Counted from the stretch's first letter, positions 20,820 to 30,549 are shown. The stretch: 64,000 nt of DNA from Acidobacteriota bacterium (GCA_021730945.1 JAKFYH010000013.1:62001-126000), one strand, 5' to 3'. The notes: generated by a model from the letters alone, not told the origin. Numbers and translations: made by a program.

Positions 20820-23459
20820 ATGTCATTCGCATCGACCTGCCGTTCACCCCTTGTTGTCCTGACGCTCCTGGTGCTGGGCGCCGCGTCCGCCGCCGCGCAA
20901 GCCCCGCGCGATGCCCGGGTCATGGTCACCGTGGTCGACCCGACCGGCGCGGTGTTGCCGGGCGCCACCGTCACCGTCAGCGGCCTGGAAGAAGTCACGC
21001 GCAAGGCGCCGGCGGGGCCAGTGATCGCCAGCGACCGCGGCCTGGCCACGGTTGGCCCACTCCCCCCAGGACGCTACGCGATTTCAGCCGAGTTCGGTGG
21101 GTTCGAGACCGGCGTCCTGCCTGACGTGCGGCTGCGGGCCGGCGACAACAAACACGTGGTCGTGCTGGAGTTGAGCGGCGTTCAGGAAACGGTTGAAGTG
21201 GGCCGGGATGCCCAGTCGGCCGCGTCCGATCCGAACGGCGGGTCGCTGGCGACGCAGTTGACGCAAGACGAAATTGCCTCGCTCTCGGACGACCCCGATG
21301 AACTGGCCCGGCAGTTGTCCGACATGGCCGGCGGCAATGCCCTGATCAAGATTGACAGTTTCGTCGGCGGTGAACTGCCGCCCAAGGCGTTCATCAAGTC
21401 GATCCGCATCATCCGCGACACGTTCCCGGCCGAGAACCACTCGGCCGAGCGAGACGGCGTCGAAATCATCACGCAGGCCGGAGTCGGGTTGATTCGCGGC
21501 GGCTTCTCGTCGCGCATTCGCGACAGCGTCTTGAACGGCCGCAACCCGTTCGTCGACGTCAAGGCGCCCGAACGCACGCAGAACTACGACGGCAACCTGG
21601 GCGGCACCATCGTGCCCGAGAAGAGCTCGTTCTCGCTGTTCTTCGGCGGCCGCCGGCAGTGGGACACGCCGGTGGCGACCTATACCACCGCGGCCGGCAA
21701 GGAATCGGTGCTGCTCGGGCGCCGCCCGAACAACGGCTGGAACGCGCAGGGCATGATCGACTACGCGCTGACCAAGGACCAGACGCTGCGCATGTCGTAC
21801 TCGCAGAACGACTCGTCGCGCAGCAACCTGGGCGTCGGCGGCTTCGACCTGGCTGAGCGCGCCTATGCCAGCGAGTCGGGCAATCGGCAGTTGCGCCTCC
21901 AGGAAGCCGGGCCGGTCGGCCGGCGCTCGTATCTCAACACCAGGCTGCAGTTGCGATGGAACCGCAGTGCCAACGTGTCACAGCTGGAGGCGCCGACCAT
22001 CCGGGTGCTCGACGGGGTCACCACCGGCGGCGCGCAGGTCAAGGGCGGCAGCAACCAGAAAGACATCGAGCTCGCCTCCGACCTGAACTACGTGCGCGGC
22101 ATCCACACGGTGCGCACCGGTGTCCAGCTCGAGGGCCGGCACTACCGGTCCGACGACACCTCGAACTACCTCGGCACCTACGTGTTCTCGAGCACCGCCG
22201 ACTTCCTGGCCGGCCGGCCGCGCAACTACACGCGGCGGATCGGCGACCCGCTGATCAGCTACTCACATCTCGAGGTCGGCCTCTACGTGCAGGACGACAT
22301 CAAGCTGCGCACCAACTTGACGTTCAGCCCGGGCCTGCGCTGGGAGGCGCAAACCCACGTGCACGACCTCAGCGGCTTCGCGCCGCGCCTGGGCCTGACC
22401 TGGGCGCCCGGCAGCGCCGGCAAGACCACGGTGCGCACCAGCTACGGCACCTTCTACAACTGGTTCGGGTCGAACACCTACGCGCAGACCCTGCGCGTCA
22501 ACGGCTTGCGCCAGCAGGAAATCAACATCGTCAATCCGTCGTACCCCGATCCGGGCGCGGTGGGAACCGCCACGCCGTCGAACAAATACGTATTGGGCGA
22601 CCTGAAGATGGAGCGGTACCACCGCTTCAGCGCCGCCGTCGACCACGCGCTGACACCCAAGGTGCGCGTCAGCATGACCTACGCGATGGGACGCTACGGC
22701 AACCAGTTGCGCGGCCTCAACCTGAACGCGCCGGTCAACGGCGTGCGGCCCGACCCGGCGTTTGCCAACATCATCCAGGTGGTGCCCGACGCTTCGACCC
22801 ACAGCTACGACCTGACGCCCGACATCAACATCAACTTCGCCGGCGGCATCCGCAACGCCACCCAGGCGCGCTGGAACCCCCGGCGCACGGTGATCCGGTT
22901 CAACTACCGCTTCCACCGCGGCTACAACAACAGCGACGGCGCCTTCAGCGTGCCACCCACTGGCTCGCTGGCCGACCAGTGGTCAATCGCGCCGGGTGAC
23001 GTCACCCACCGCTACCGCGGCTCGGTCTCGACCCAGGCGCTGCGCAACCTGAACGCGCAGATCAATGTCGACGCCAACAGCGGCGGCGCCTACACCGTCA
23101 CCACCGGCTTCGACGACAACGGCGACTCGATCTTCAACGACCGCCCGCTGCTCACGCCGCGCGGCAGCGTGCGGCTGCCGTGGCGGGCGACGGTTTCCGC
23201 CAACCTGTCGTACACCATTCCGATCGGTGCCCAGCGCCCGCCCGATGGCGGCGCCGGCGGCGGCTTCGGCGGCGGCCGCGGCGGCCCGCGCGGTGGCGGC
23301 CGCTCGAAGGGCATCACGCTGAACCTGTCGGTCAACAACCTGACCAACCGCGACAACTTCACCGGCTTCAGCGGCGTGATGACCTCGCCGTACTTCCTGC
23401 AGGCCACCTCGGTCGCCAACCCGAGACAGGTCGACCTGTCGGTGCGGTTCGGCTTCTGA
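20820..23459 (+). CDS. TonB-dependent receptor with carboxypeptidase-regulatory-like N-domain
   Basis: An 879-residue outer-membrane protein. Signal peptide (VVLTLLVLGAASAAAQ); residues about 30-125 form a CarboxypepD_reg-like beta sandwich (VMVTVVDPTGAVLPGATVTV ... LPPGRYAISAEF). The plug follows (ELARQLSDMAGGNALIKIDS, FIKSIRIIRDTFPAEN), then a barrel with repeated aromatic girdles, ending in the terminal Phe of a barrel (VDLSVRFGF). This is the Oar-like receptor type abundant in Acidobacteria; the ligand is unknown. A Gly-rich stretch (GAGGGFGGGRGGPRGGGR) lies near the C-terminus. Confidence 0.92.
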   Translation: MSFASTCRSPLVVLTLLVLGAASAAAQAPRDARVMVTVVDPTGAVLPGATVTVSGLEEVTRKAPAGPVIASDRGLATVGPLPPGRYAISAEFGGFETGVLPDVRLRAGDNKHVVVLELSGVQETVEVGRDAQSAASDPNGGSLATQLTQDEIASLSDDPDELARQLSDMAGGNALIKIDSFVGGELPPKAFIKSIRIIRDTFPAENHSAERDGVEIITQAGVGLIRGGFSSRIRDSVLNGRNPFVDVKAPERTQNYDGNLGGTIVPEKSSFSLFFGGRRQWDTPVATYTTAAGKESVLLGRRPNNGWNAQGMIDYALTKDQTLRMSYSQNDSSRSNLGVGGFDLAERAYASESGNRQLRLQEAGPVGRRSYLNTRLQLRWNRSANVSQLEAPTIRVLDGVTTGGAQVKGGSNQKDIELASDLNYVRGIHTVRTGVQLEGRHYRSDDTSNYLGTYVFSSTADFLAGRPRNYTRRIGDPLISYSHLEVGLYVQDDIKLRTNLTFSPGLRWEAQTHVHDLSGFAPRLGLTWAPGSAGKTTVRTSYGTFYNWFGSNTYAQTLRVNGLRQQEINIVNPSYPDPGAVGTATPSNKYVLGDLKMERYHRFSAAVDHALTPKVRVSMTYAMGRYGNQLRGLNLNAPVNGVRPDPAFANIIQVVPDASTHSYDLTPDININFAGGIRNATQARWNPRRTVIRFNYRFHRGYNNSDGAFSVPPTGSLADQWSIAPGDVTHRYRGSVSTQALRNLNAQINVDANSGGAYTVTTGFDDNGDSIFNDRPLLTPRGSVRLPWRATVSANLSYTIPIGAQRPPDGGAGGGFGGGRGGPRGGGRSKGITLNLSVNNLTNRDNFTGFSGVMTSPYFLQATSVANPRQVDLSVRFGF

Positions 23460-23483
23460 CACAGATGCAGGGCCGCTGATCGT

Positions 23484-23584
23484 CCAGGGCCGCAGATGAC
23501 ACAGATAACGCAGACCATACGGGGCCGCAGATGACACAGATGACGCAGATCATCCAGGGCCGCAGATGACACAGATGACGCAGA
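23484..23584. repeat. Tandem GGCCGCAGATGACACAGATGACGCAGA repeats (three copies)
   Basis: Three units of 29-31 bp at 23484-23514, 23521-23549 and 23554-23584, separated by 4-6 nt. The third is an exact inverted match of 16399-16429. It supplies the ATG and first six codons of the next gene. A degenerate cousin lies near 26962-26984. Confidence 0.9.
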
Positions 23585-24351
23585 GATGTTCGCTTCTATT
23601 GACGATTGTTGGTTGCCTCGTGGCGACCAATGCGTGGGCGCAGGTGGATGCGGCGGCGACCGTCGTGGCGGCGTCGCGCGCGGCATTAGGCGGCGAGAAG
23701 AAGCTGGCGGAGCTGAAGACCATGGTCGTGACCGGCCGCACGCGGCAGTTGCGCGGCGACAACCTGGTGCCGATCGAGTTCGAGATCAATATTGAGCTGC
23801 CCGGAAAATATGTCCGCAAGGACGAGTCACCGCTCGAAGAAAGCGACCCGACCACCGCCGGGTTCAGTGGGGATGAGTTGATCCAGGTGCCGGCGCCGGC
23901 CGCACCCGCGCCGGCCCGCGTGGCCGCCGTCAAGGCCGAGTTCACCCGCCTCATGCTCGGGCTGATCGCCGGCTCGCCGGCCATGCCGCTGACCTTCACC
24001 CATGTCGGCAAAGCCGAGGCGCCCCAGGGTAAGGCCGATGTCCTCGATGCCAGGGGCCAGGACTTCACCGCGCGATTGTTCATTGCCGAGGACACGCACC
24101 TGCCGATCATGCTGTCGTGGCAGGCGGCGCCGGCGCGCGGCCGCGGTGGCCGCGGTGGGGGTGGCGGAGAGGCCGCGGCGACACCCGCGGAGAACCGGCT
24201 CTACTTCAATGACTACCGCGATGTGAGCGGCCAGCAACTGCCCTTCCGCATTCGCCGCGCGATCGGCGCCGACACGGTGGAAGAGACCACCGTCGACCGC
24301 TACCGCCTCAACTCGAAGATCGATCCGCGCAAGTTCCAGCCGGTCAAGTAG
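23566..24351 (+). CDS. Exported protein of unknown function, start inside a repeat
   Basis: A 261-residue protein. ATG at 23566 or 23575; both lie in the word repeat, giving MTQMTQ before a signal peptide (CSLLLTIVGCLVATNAWAQ). The mature part (AASRAALGGEKKLAELKTM, then VVTGRTRQLRGDNLVP) resembles lipoprotein-sorting (LolA/LolB-like) beta sheets used in several Acidobacterial exported proteins, but the match is weak. A Gly/Arg-rich loop (GRGGRGGGGGE) and a C-terminal block (LPFRIRRAIGADTVEETTVD) follow. It lies 106 nt downstream of the TonB receptor and may be cotranscribed. Confidence 0.7.
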   Translation: MTQMTQRCSLLLTIVGCLVATNAWAQVDAAATVVAASRAALGGEKKLAELKTMVVTGRTRQLRGDNLVPIEFEINIELPGKYVRKDESPLEESDPTTAGFSGDELIQVPAPAAPAPARVAAVKAEFTRLMLGLIAGSPAMPLTFTHVGKAEAPQGKADVLDARGQDFTARLFIAEDTHLPIMLSWQAAPARGRGGRGGGGGEAAATPAENRLYFNDYRDVSGQQLPFRIRRAIGADTVEETTVDRYRLNSKIDPRKFQPVK

Positions 24352-24421
24352 CGCCGCCGGCGCGTCGACGGCGCAGGTCGTGGCCAAACCACCGCCGGTG
24401 TCGATACAATCGGCCCACACC

Positions 24422-25876
24422 ATGACGCTCCCTGTTCGCTGCGGCGCCGCCGTGATCGCGGTCGGCCTGCTCCTGTCGATGCCGGCCTCAGCTCAGGACC
24501 CCGGCCAGGCCCGCTTCGACGCGCTCGTGGCGCTCGCCGAAGCGAAGCTGGCCGAGTACAAAGTCCCGGGCATGGCCATCGGCGTCATCGACGCGGGTAT
24601 TGTCCGCACCCGCGGCCTGGGCGTCATCAACGTCGAGGACCGGCTGGCGGTGACCGACCACACCGTCTTTCCGATCGCGTCCATCTCGAAGACCTTTGCC
24701 GCCACCGCCATGATGCGACTGGTGGAACAAGGCAAGGTGAGTCTCCAGGCACCGGTCCGCACCTACCTGCCCGAGTTCAAGGTGAGCGACGAGACGGTGA
24801 GCCGAGAGGCCACGATCTGGAACCTGCTGACGCATACCGGCGGCTGGGAAGGCCAGGTGTCGGGTCCGGAGCGCGGCGAGGACACGTTGCGCAACTTCGT
24901 CAGCTCGATCACGGGCCTGATGCAAGTGGCCCCTCCCGCGGCGGCCTGGAGCTACAACAACGCCGGCTTCAGCATTGCCGGGCGCGTGATCGAGTCGGTC
25001 ACCGGCACGTCGATCAACCGCGCCATCCGCGACCTGGTGTTCACGCCGCTCGGCCTCGAGCACGCCGGCACCACCGCCGGCGACTTCATCGTCAATCGCT
25101 TCGCCGCCGGCCACGCCAACCGCGGCGACGCTCCGCCCGCCTTGCAGCGGCCGTTCTCGCCGTCGGTCAGCGTCACCGCCGGCGGCATTGGCCTGTGCAT
25201 CACCGACTTGATGACCTACGCGAAGTTCCACATGGGCGATGGCAGCTCCGCCCGCGGTGAGCGCGTGCTGACGCCGCAGTCGCTGTCACAGATGCGCACA
25301 CCGCAGATGCGCAAGCAGAGTACCGATGACGAGATTGGGCTGGCCTGGCACCTGCGGACCATCGGCGGGCTGCGAGTGGCGGCGCATGGCGGCACGCTGG
25401 CCGGCCACATCCTGCTGCTCGAGATTGCGCCCGAGCGCAACTTCGCCATCGCCATCCTCACCAACGCCCAGAACGGCTGGCGCCTGATCCAGGACGTGGA
25501 ACGCGCGGCGCTGCAGACCTACCAGGGCGCCTCCTTCGCGCCGAACCAGGGCATCGCCCATCGCGGTCTCGTCGAGACCTTGCCCACCGCGACGCCGCTG
25601 ACGACGCAGCCGAATCCGGCGGCGTACGTCGGCCGCTACCTGCGGCCGTCGAATGCGGTGGTCGTCCGCGCCGAGGGGTCGTCGCTGTTCGTGCAGGAAC
25701 GCCCCAATGCCGGAGAGCCGCGGGCCGAGATGCCGATCGCCTTCTTCGGACCCGACCGCGCGGTGGTCATCGGTGGCGCCGAACGCGGCCAGTCGATCGA
25801 GTTCATCCGCGACGCCGGCGGCGCCGTCCAATGGATCCGAGTCGTGGGGCGCGTCGCGGTCCGCACTGCCCCATGA
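24422..25876 (+). CDS. Serine beta-lactamase-fold hydrolase (S12 family)
   Basis: A 484-residue exported enzyme. I use ATG at 24422 because a signal peptide (AAVIAVGLLLSMPASAQ) begins there. The penicillin-recognising fold is clear: SxxK as SISK near residue 82, YxN as YNN near 179, and the third motif HGG near 324. A C-terminal domain from about residue 390 is of the kind found in esterase or DD-peptidase relatives. The substrate is not predictable; peptidoglycan peptides or esters are usual. Its stop overlaps the start of the next gene (ATGA). Confidence 0.9.
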   Translation: MTLPVRCGAAVIAVGLLLSMPASAQDPGQARFDALVALAEAKLAEYKVPGMAIGVIDAGIVRTRGLGVINVEDRLAVTDHTVFPIASISKTFAATAMMRLVEQGKVSLQAPVRTYLPEFKVSDETVSREATIWNLLTHTGGWEGQVSGPERGEDTLRNFVSSITGLMQVAPPAAAWSYNNAGFSIAGRVIESVTGTSINRAIRDLVFTPLGLEHAGTTAGDFIVNRFAAGHANRGDAPPALQRPFSPSVSVTAGGIGLCITDLMTYAKFHMGDGSSARGERVLTPQSLSQMRTPQMRKQSTDDEIGLAWHLRTIGGLRVAAHGGTLAGHILLLEIAPERNFAIAILTNAQNGWRLIQDVERAALQTYQGASFAPNQGIAHRGLVETLPTATPLTTQPNPAAYVGRYLRPSNAVVVRAEGSSLFVQERPNAGEPRAEMPIAFFGPDRAVVIGGAERGQSIEFIRDAGGAVQWIRVVGRVAVRTAP

Positions 25877-26943
25877 CCACGCTCGACGACCTCAGGCGAT
25901 TTGCGGTCACCCGCAGCCTGTTTCCGCCCACCACGCTGGCGCGCGCGATCGACACCCTGGGATTCGTGCAGGCCGATCCGATCCGGGCGCCGGCGCGGGC
26001 GCAGGACCTCACGTTGCGGCCACGCGTGAAGGGCTACCGGGCCGGTGACCTGGAACGCCACTACGCCCGGCTGCCGATCGAAGAAGACTTCTTCATCAAC
26101 TACGGGTTCGTCACCCGCTCCCTGCACGGCTTGATGCACCCGCGCGCGGGACTGTCGCCCACGGCCGCCAACAAGCGGGCCGCCGCCCTGCTGGCCTATG
26201 TCCGCGAACACGGCACCGTGCACCCCCGCGACGTCGATGCGCATTTCGCGCACGGCCGCGTCACCAATTACTGGGGCGGATCATCGAGTGCGACCACGCA
26301 GATGCTCGAGCTGATGCACTACAAGGGGCTGCTGCGGGTGGCCGGGCGTGACACCGGCATTCGCCTGTACGCCGCGCGCGAATCGGCCGCCGAGGTCACC
26401 GGAGCCTCCGCCCGTCGCGCCCGGCTCGACGCCCTCGTCGACCTCGTCGTCGACAAGTACGCGCCGCTGCCGGCGGCCAGCCTGTCGTATGTCATCGCCC
26501 GCCTGCGCTACGCGGTGCCGCACTGGCGATCGGAGATTTCGCGCGCGCAGGTCCGCGCGAGGGAGCGGCTGTCGCAGGCCGTCGTTGACGGGCAGAAGTG
26601 GTACTGGCCGTCGAATACATCGATCACCAAGGCCGAATCGCCGGAGGCGGTCCGGCTGCTGGCGCCGTTCGATCCCGTGGTGTGGGATCGCCGGCGCTTC
26701 GAGTTGCTGTGGGGCTGGGCCTACCGCTTCGAGGCCTACACGCCTGAGCCCAAGAGAAAACTGGGCTACTACGCGCTGCCGCTGCTATGGCGCGACCGGG
26801 TCGTCGGCTGGGCCAACGTGTCGGCTCGCGATGGACAGTTGCAGGTGACACTCGGTTACGTCACCGGCACACCGCCGCGCGAACGCGCATTCAAGCGCGA
26901 ATTAGCAGCGGAACTCGACCGGTTCCGGCTGTTCCTCTCGTAG
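25873..26943 (+). CDS. Winged-helix DNA glycosylase-like protein (AlkZ/YcaQ family)
   Basis: A 356-residue protein of the HTH_42 family, whose studied members unhook DNA interstrand crosslinks or remove alkylated bases. The start at 25873 gives the ATGA overlap with the upstream hydrolase. The catalytic loop reads FVQADPI, the Q-x-D version found in E. coli YcaQ, not the Q-x-Q of the antibiotic-linked AlkZ. C-terminal blocks (LLAPFDPVVWDRRRFELLWG, YRFEAYTPEPKRKLGYYALP) are strongly family-like. Coupling to a beta-lactamase-fold gene is unexplained. Confidence 0.88.
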   Translation: MTTLDDLRRFAVTRSLFPPTTLARAIDTLGFVQADPIRAPARAQDLTLRPRVKGYRAGDLERHYARLPIEEDFFINYGFVTRSLHGLMHPRAGLSPTAANKRAAALLAYVREHGTVHPRDVDAHFAHGRVTNYWGGSSSATTQMLELMHYKGLLRVAGRDTGIRLYAARESAAEVTGASARRARLDALVDLVVDKYAPLPAASLSYVIARLRYAVPHWRSEISRAQVRARERLSQAVVDGQKWYWPSNTSITKAESPEAVRLLAPFDPVVWDRRRFELLWGWAYRFEAYTPEPKRKLGYYALPLLWRDRVVGWANVSARDGQLQVTLGYVTGTPPRERAFKRELAAELDRFRLFLS

Positions 26944-27068
26944 TCGGCGAAATCCAGCCATCACGGCCGCAGATTTCACGGCGATGCTCTCCGGACATGT
27001 CTTGGGGCGGATCTGAGCCGTGGAGTTGATCGTTGGTCCAGGTCCAAATCGGCGGCCCTAAACAGCGG

Positions 27069-27764
27069 CTAGTCTTCTTTCCAGGGGTTGTTGGCGAAGA
27101 TCGCCAGTTCGGTCCACAGCACGCGGCGCGGCATGCTGAGGCCCGCCATGATGGTGGCGGCGATGTCCTCGGCGTAAAGCTTATTGGGGTTGTTGCGGCC
27201 GGTCTTGCCCATCCAGTTGGTCTGCACTTCCGACGGGCAGATCGACACCACGCGAATGCCGTGCGGCCTCAGTTCCGCCTGCCAGCACTGGCTGATGCCA
27301 CGAACCGCCCACTTGCTGCCCGAGTAGGCCGTGCCGCCCTTGGCGCCCTTGGTCCCCGACGTCGACGCCAGATTGACGATGTCGCCGCTGGCTTGGGCTT
27401 TCATCAACGGCACCACCCGGTTGGTCAGGTCGACCATGCCAAATACGTTGATGCCAAACAACTGGCGCATCCGGTCGACATCAAGCGCGCCGATCTCCGC
27501 CGAGTAGCCGGTGCCGGCATTGTTGATCAGCACGTCGATGCCACCCATCACGCTGACGCAGGTCTCAACCGTGCGGGCATTGTCGGCGTCGACCGCGACA
27601 TCGGCGGTTACGCCGTGCGCGCCGGTGGTTGTGGCCACCGCGGCCATCTGCGCCTGGTTGCGGCCGGTGAACACCACTTGGTGGCCAGCCTGGCGGGCAG
27701 CAGCGACGATGGCGGCGCCAATGCCCTGGCTGCCGCCGGTGACGAGAAAGCGTTGGGTCTGCAT
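27069..27764 (-). CDS. Short-chain dehydrogenase/reductase
   Basis: A 231-residue classical SDR. The nucleotide loop TGGSQGIG is at residues 9-16, NNAG near 82, the catalytic Ser in LASTSGT near 133, and YSGSK near 146-150 (Tyr and Lys of YxxxK). An Arg after the second beta strand (FTGRNQ) suggests NADP(H). Substrate unknown; a role in fatty-acid or ketone reduction is possible. Monocistronic, convergent with the AlkZ-like gene and divergent from the flavin oxidase. Confidence 0.9.
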   Translation of the reverse strand: MQTQRFLVTGGSQGIGAAIVAAARQAGHQVVFTGRNQAQMAAVATTTGAHGVTADVAVDADNARTVETCVSVMGGIDVLINNAGTGYSAEIGALDVDRMRQLFGINVFGMVDLTNRVVPLMKAQASGDIVNLASTSGTKGAKGGTAYSGSKWAVRGISQCWQAELRPHGIRVVSICPSEVQTNWMGKTGRNNPNKLYAEDIAATIMAGLSMPRRVLWTELAIFANNPWKED

Positions 27765-27889
27765 CTGTTCATTATGCGCCGGGCCGCAGCCGGTTCCCCC
27801 AACGCCGCAATTGGTCCCAACGTATAGCGCGCAAGGGACTTAACAGCCTCTTAACACTCCCGCGACATGACGGTAACTGATGTACTCTG

Positions 27890-29455
27890 ATGCGTATGAA
27901 GCATCGCTCTTCAGCCACTGATTCCGGCTTCACCCGCCGCCGGTTCCTCGAACAGCTTGGCGCCATCGGCGGATCGTCGCTGGTGATGAGCGCCATGACC
28001 TCGTGGGACTTGATGGCGGGGTCGGCGGGCCAGCGTCCCGAGTTGTCGGGACGGCCGGCCAAGGCCAAGGTGTTGATCCTGGGCGGCGGCCTGTCGGGCC
28101 TGGTCACGGCCTACGAGCTGGGCAAGCTGGGCTACGACTACCAGGTGCTCGAGGCGCGCGCGCGTGTGGGCGGGCTGCAGTGGTCGGTGCGGCGCGGCAG
28201 CGAGCATACCGAAGTGGATGGCGAACGCCAGGTCTGCACGTTCGATGAGGGGCAATACGTCAACGTCGGTCCGTGGCGCATTCCGCACTCGCATCGCGGC
28301 GTGCTGGACTACTGCAAGGAACTCGGCGTCCCGGTGCAGGTGTTCCTCAACGAGTCGGACGCGTCGTTCTTCTTCTACGAGGGCACGGCCGCCGGGCCGC
28401 TGGCCAACCGGCGGGTGAAGTTGCGCGAGGTCAAGGCCGACCTCGCCGGGCAGGTCAACGAGTTGTTGATCAAGGCGATCGATCAGAAGCAGCTCGATCT
28501 GCCGATGACACCCGAGGACCAGCGCCGGCTCACCAACTACCTGATCGGCCAGGGCTATCTCGACTCGAGCACGCGCAGCTACAAGGCGTTCGCCAACCGC
28601 GGCGAGGGCGACCCGATTCAACTGACGCAACTGCTGCAGGCCGGCTTCGGCAACCGGCTGCGCTCGGTGCCGGCGATCGAAGGCACGACGGCGGCGCCGA
28701 TGTTCCAGCCGGTGGGCGGCATGGACCAGATTTCCAAGGGCTTCGAGCGCGCCATCGGGCCCAAGCGCATCACCTTCAACGCCGAAATCCAGGCGGTGCA
28801 CCAGAGCGACACCGGCGTCAAGGTGACCTATCTCAACACCAAGACCGGCAAAAAGGTCGAGACCACCGCCGACTACGTGGTGGTCTCGATGCCGCTGAAC
28901 CTGGTCGCCGGGCTCGACATCAACATCTCAAGCGAGATGATGACCGCGATCAAGGCGGTGTCCTACAGCAACAGCGCCAAGATGGGCCTGGCCATGAAGC
29001 GGCGCTTCTGGGAAGACGACGACGGGATCTTTGGCGGGCACCTGTATTCGAACCTGCCGCTCGGCGAGTTCTCGTATCCGTCGAACGACTTCTTCACCAG
29101 GAAGGGCGTGCTGCTCGGCCTTTACTCGAACGGCCCGATCGGCACGCTGATGGATCAGCCGATCGCCGCCCGCATCGAGCACGTGCTGACCCACGCCAGC
29201 AAGGTGCATCCGCAGATTCGCGCCGAGTTCGAGAGCGCCTACGCGGTGTGGTGGAAGAAGGTCAAATACAACCAGGGCGGCTATGCCAGCGGCCGCAACG
29301 AAACGCGCCGCCAGCAACTGTCGAAGGTCGACAACCGCATCCTGCTGGGCTCAGCGGCGGTCACGCCGCATTCCGAGCCCGACTGGCAGGAAGGCGCGGT
29401 GTCGGCCGGCTGGCAGGCGCTCACGCTGGTGCACGAACGCGCCATGCGCGGCTAG
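27890..29455 (+). CDS. Tat-exported flavin-containing amine oxidase
   Basis: A 521-residue FAD enzyme with a twin-arginine signal (TRRRFLEQLGAIGGSSLVM). The dinucleotide loop VLILGGGLSGLVTAYELG lies at about residues 63-80, and the monoamine-oxidase second block ARARVGGLQWSV follows. The C-terminal FAD block appears as VTPHSEPDWQEGAVSAGWQA. ATG at 27890 or 27896. Such oxidases act on amines, amino acids or carotenoid-like substrates; this one cannot be assigned. Its stop overlaps the convergent redoxin gene by 4 nt (CTAG). Confidence 0.88.
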   Translation: MRMKHRSSATDSGFTRRRFLEQLGAIGGSSLVMSAMTSWDLMAGSAGQRPELSGRPAKAKVLILGGGLSGLVTAYELGKLGYDYQVLEARARVGGLQWSVRRGSEHTEVDGERQVCTFDEGQYVNVGPWRIPHSHRGVLDYCKELGVPVQVFLNESDASFFFYEGTAAGPLANRRVKLREVKADLAGQVNELLIKAIDQKQLDLPMTPEDQRRLTNYLIGQGYLDSSTRSYKAFANRGEGDPIQLTQLLQAGFGNRLRSVPAIEGTTAAPMFQPVGGMDQISKGFERAIGPKRITFNAEIQAVHQSDTGVKVTYLNTKTGKKVETTADYVVVSMPLNLVAGLDINISSEMMTAIKAVSYSNSAKMGLAMKRRFWEDDDGIFGGHLYSNLPLGEFSYPSNDFFTRKGVLLGLYSNGPIGTLMDQPIAARIEHVLTHASKVHPQIRAEFESAYAVWWKKVKYNQGGYASGRNETRRQQLSKVDNRILLGSAAVTPHSEPDWQEGAVSAGWQALTLVHERAMRG

Positions 29456-30510
29456 AAGCGGCCGCCGCCGGGCGGCCGGCGATCCAGCCCCTTCAGTGAC
29501 ACGGTGAAGCTGACCGGCACGCGCGCCGGATTGAAGCAGACCTTGTCGTCGCACGCCTGATACTCGAGCGCGCCGGTGATCGTAACCGACGTCATGCCGG
29601 CCAGCAGCTTCTGGGCGGCCGGCGTCGCCAGCAGCGTCACGTCGCGGCGCAGCCGGAACGGCTTCATGAACACTTCGACCCGCTCGTCCAGCGGCTTGAA
29701 ATGATAGATCTCCGACGCGGGATAGACGGTGTCCTGCGACCGCAGCCACGGCTGCGGATCAATTGTCAGCTGCACCACGCGATAGTCGTGTTTGCCCGGC
29801 GCATACAGGTGCATTCCCGGCTTGGGGGTCACGTTGACGGTGATGGCCAGCCGCTCGCCCGGGGCCGCCACCGTGTCGCTGATCGAAGCGATCATCGACA
29901 GGTGCATGGTGGTGGCGGTGACCGTGCTGCCGGCCATGCCGCTGCCCAGCGTATTCAGGATGGTCGCTGCGGTGTAGCGCTCCTGGTAGGCGTCCTCGAA
30001 GAACCGCGACAGCACCTTGCCCTGCCGATCGACGATGAACGTGCCGGGATGCGGGATGCCGTAGGTGCTGGCCTTCGGATCCACGGTCTCGTTGAGCAGC
30101 CCGTAGCGCTTGATGATCGCGGACCCGGCATCGGAGATCAGCGGAAACGTGATGCCGCGCGACGCGGTGAACTTCTTGTGCGTCTCGGGCGCGTCGTAGC
30201 TGATGGCAATCAAGCCAAGCCCCTGCTTGGTGATGTCGGCGTAGCGGCTTTGCAGCTCCACGAGCTGCGTTTTGCAGTACGGTCACCAATCGGCGGACCG
30301 GAAAAACACGAGCATCGTGCCTTTCGGTCCGTAGCTCGAAGCGAGCGTGTGGGTCTTGCCGAACTGGTCGACGCCGGTAAAGGCGGGCACGGTCGCGCCG
30401 ACCTGCGGGCCGATTTTCGTGGTGTCGACGGCCACCGGGGCCTGGGCCGACAGGCCGATCGCCACCACGGCCAGCAGGGCGATTACTCCGTAAAGTCGCA
30501 TTCTCATCAT
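29452..30510 (-). CDS. Predicted selenocysteine-containing redoxin with a DsbD-alpha-like domain
   Basis: Read with UGA at 30283-30285 as selenocysteine, this is one 352-residue exported protein. ATG at 30510 follows AGAGG and begins a signal peptide (LYGVIALLAVVAIGLSAQ); a GTG at 30543 is a less likely start. Residues about 30-190 form an AhpC/TSA-type thioredoxin fold. The active site reads FFRSADW-Sec-PYC, with Sec76 and Cys79, where relatives have CxxC. TFIVDRQGKVLSRFF is the usual cis-Pro region follow-up. Residues about 205-340 resemble the N-terminal alpha domain of DsbD, with EYQACDDKVCFNP nearly matching YQACDDKVCYAP of the DsbD encoded at 33451-35196. Both halves are in the same frame, so this is not a frameshift. 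A stem-loop 21 nt after the UGA fits a bacterial SECIS. Last gene of the sigma-NrsF-DUF3179 operon; a periplasmic thiol peroxidase or reductase is likely. Confidence 0.88.
30252..30285 (-). promoter_or_regulatory. UGA codon and SECIS-like hairpin of the redoxin gene
   Basis: On the minus strand, UGA (30285-30283) is followed by 21 nt and then the loop GTG of a perfect 7-bp stem, GCAGCTC with GAGCTGC (30268-30252). Bacterial SECIS elements lie immediately after the UGA, with an apical loop beginning in G roughly 16-37 nt away; this fits. Confidence 0.75.
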
Positions 30511-30549
30511 CGGTTGGACGCCTCTAATGCCTTTTGGTTTCACCGAGGT

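Noticed and set aside
30283-30285. Frameshift or pseudogene in the redoxin
   Set aside because: Frame is unchanged on both sides and both domains are intact; only one sense codon is replaced, at a catalytic Cys.
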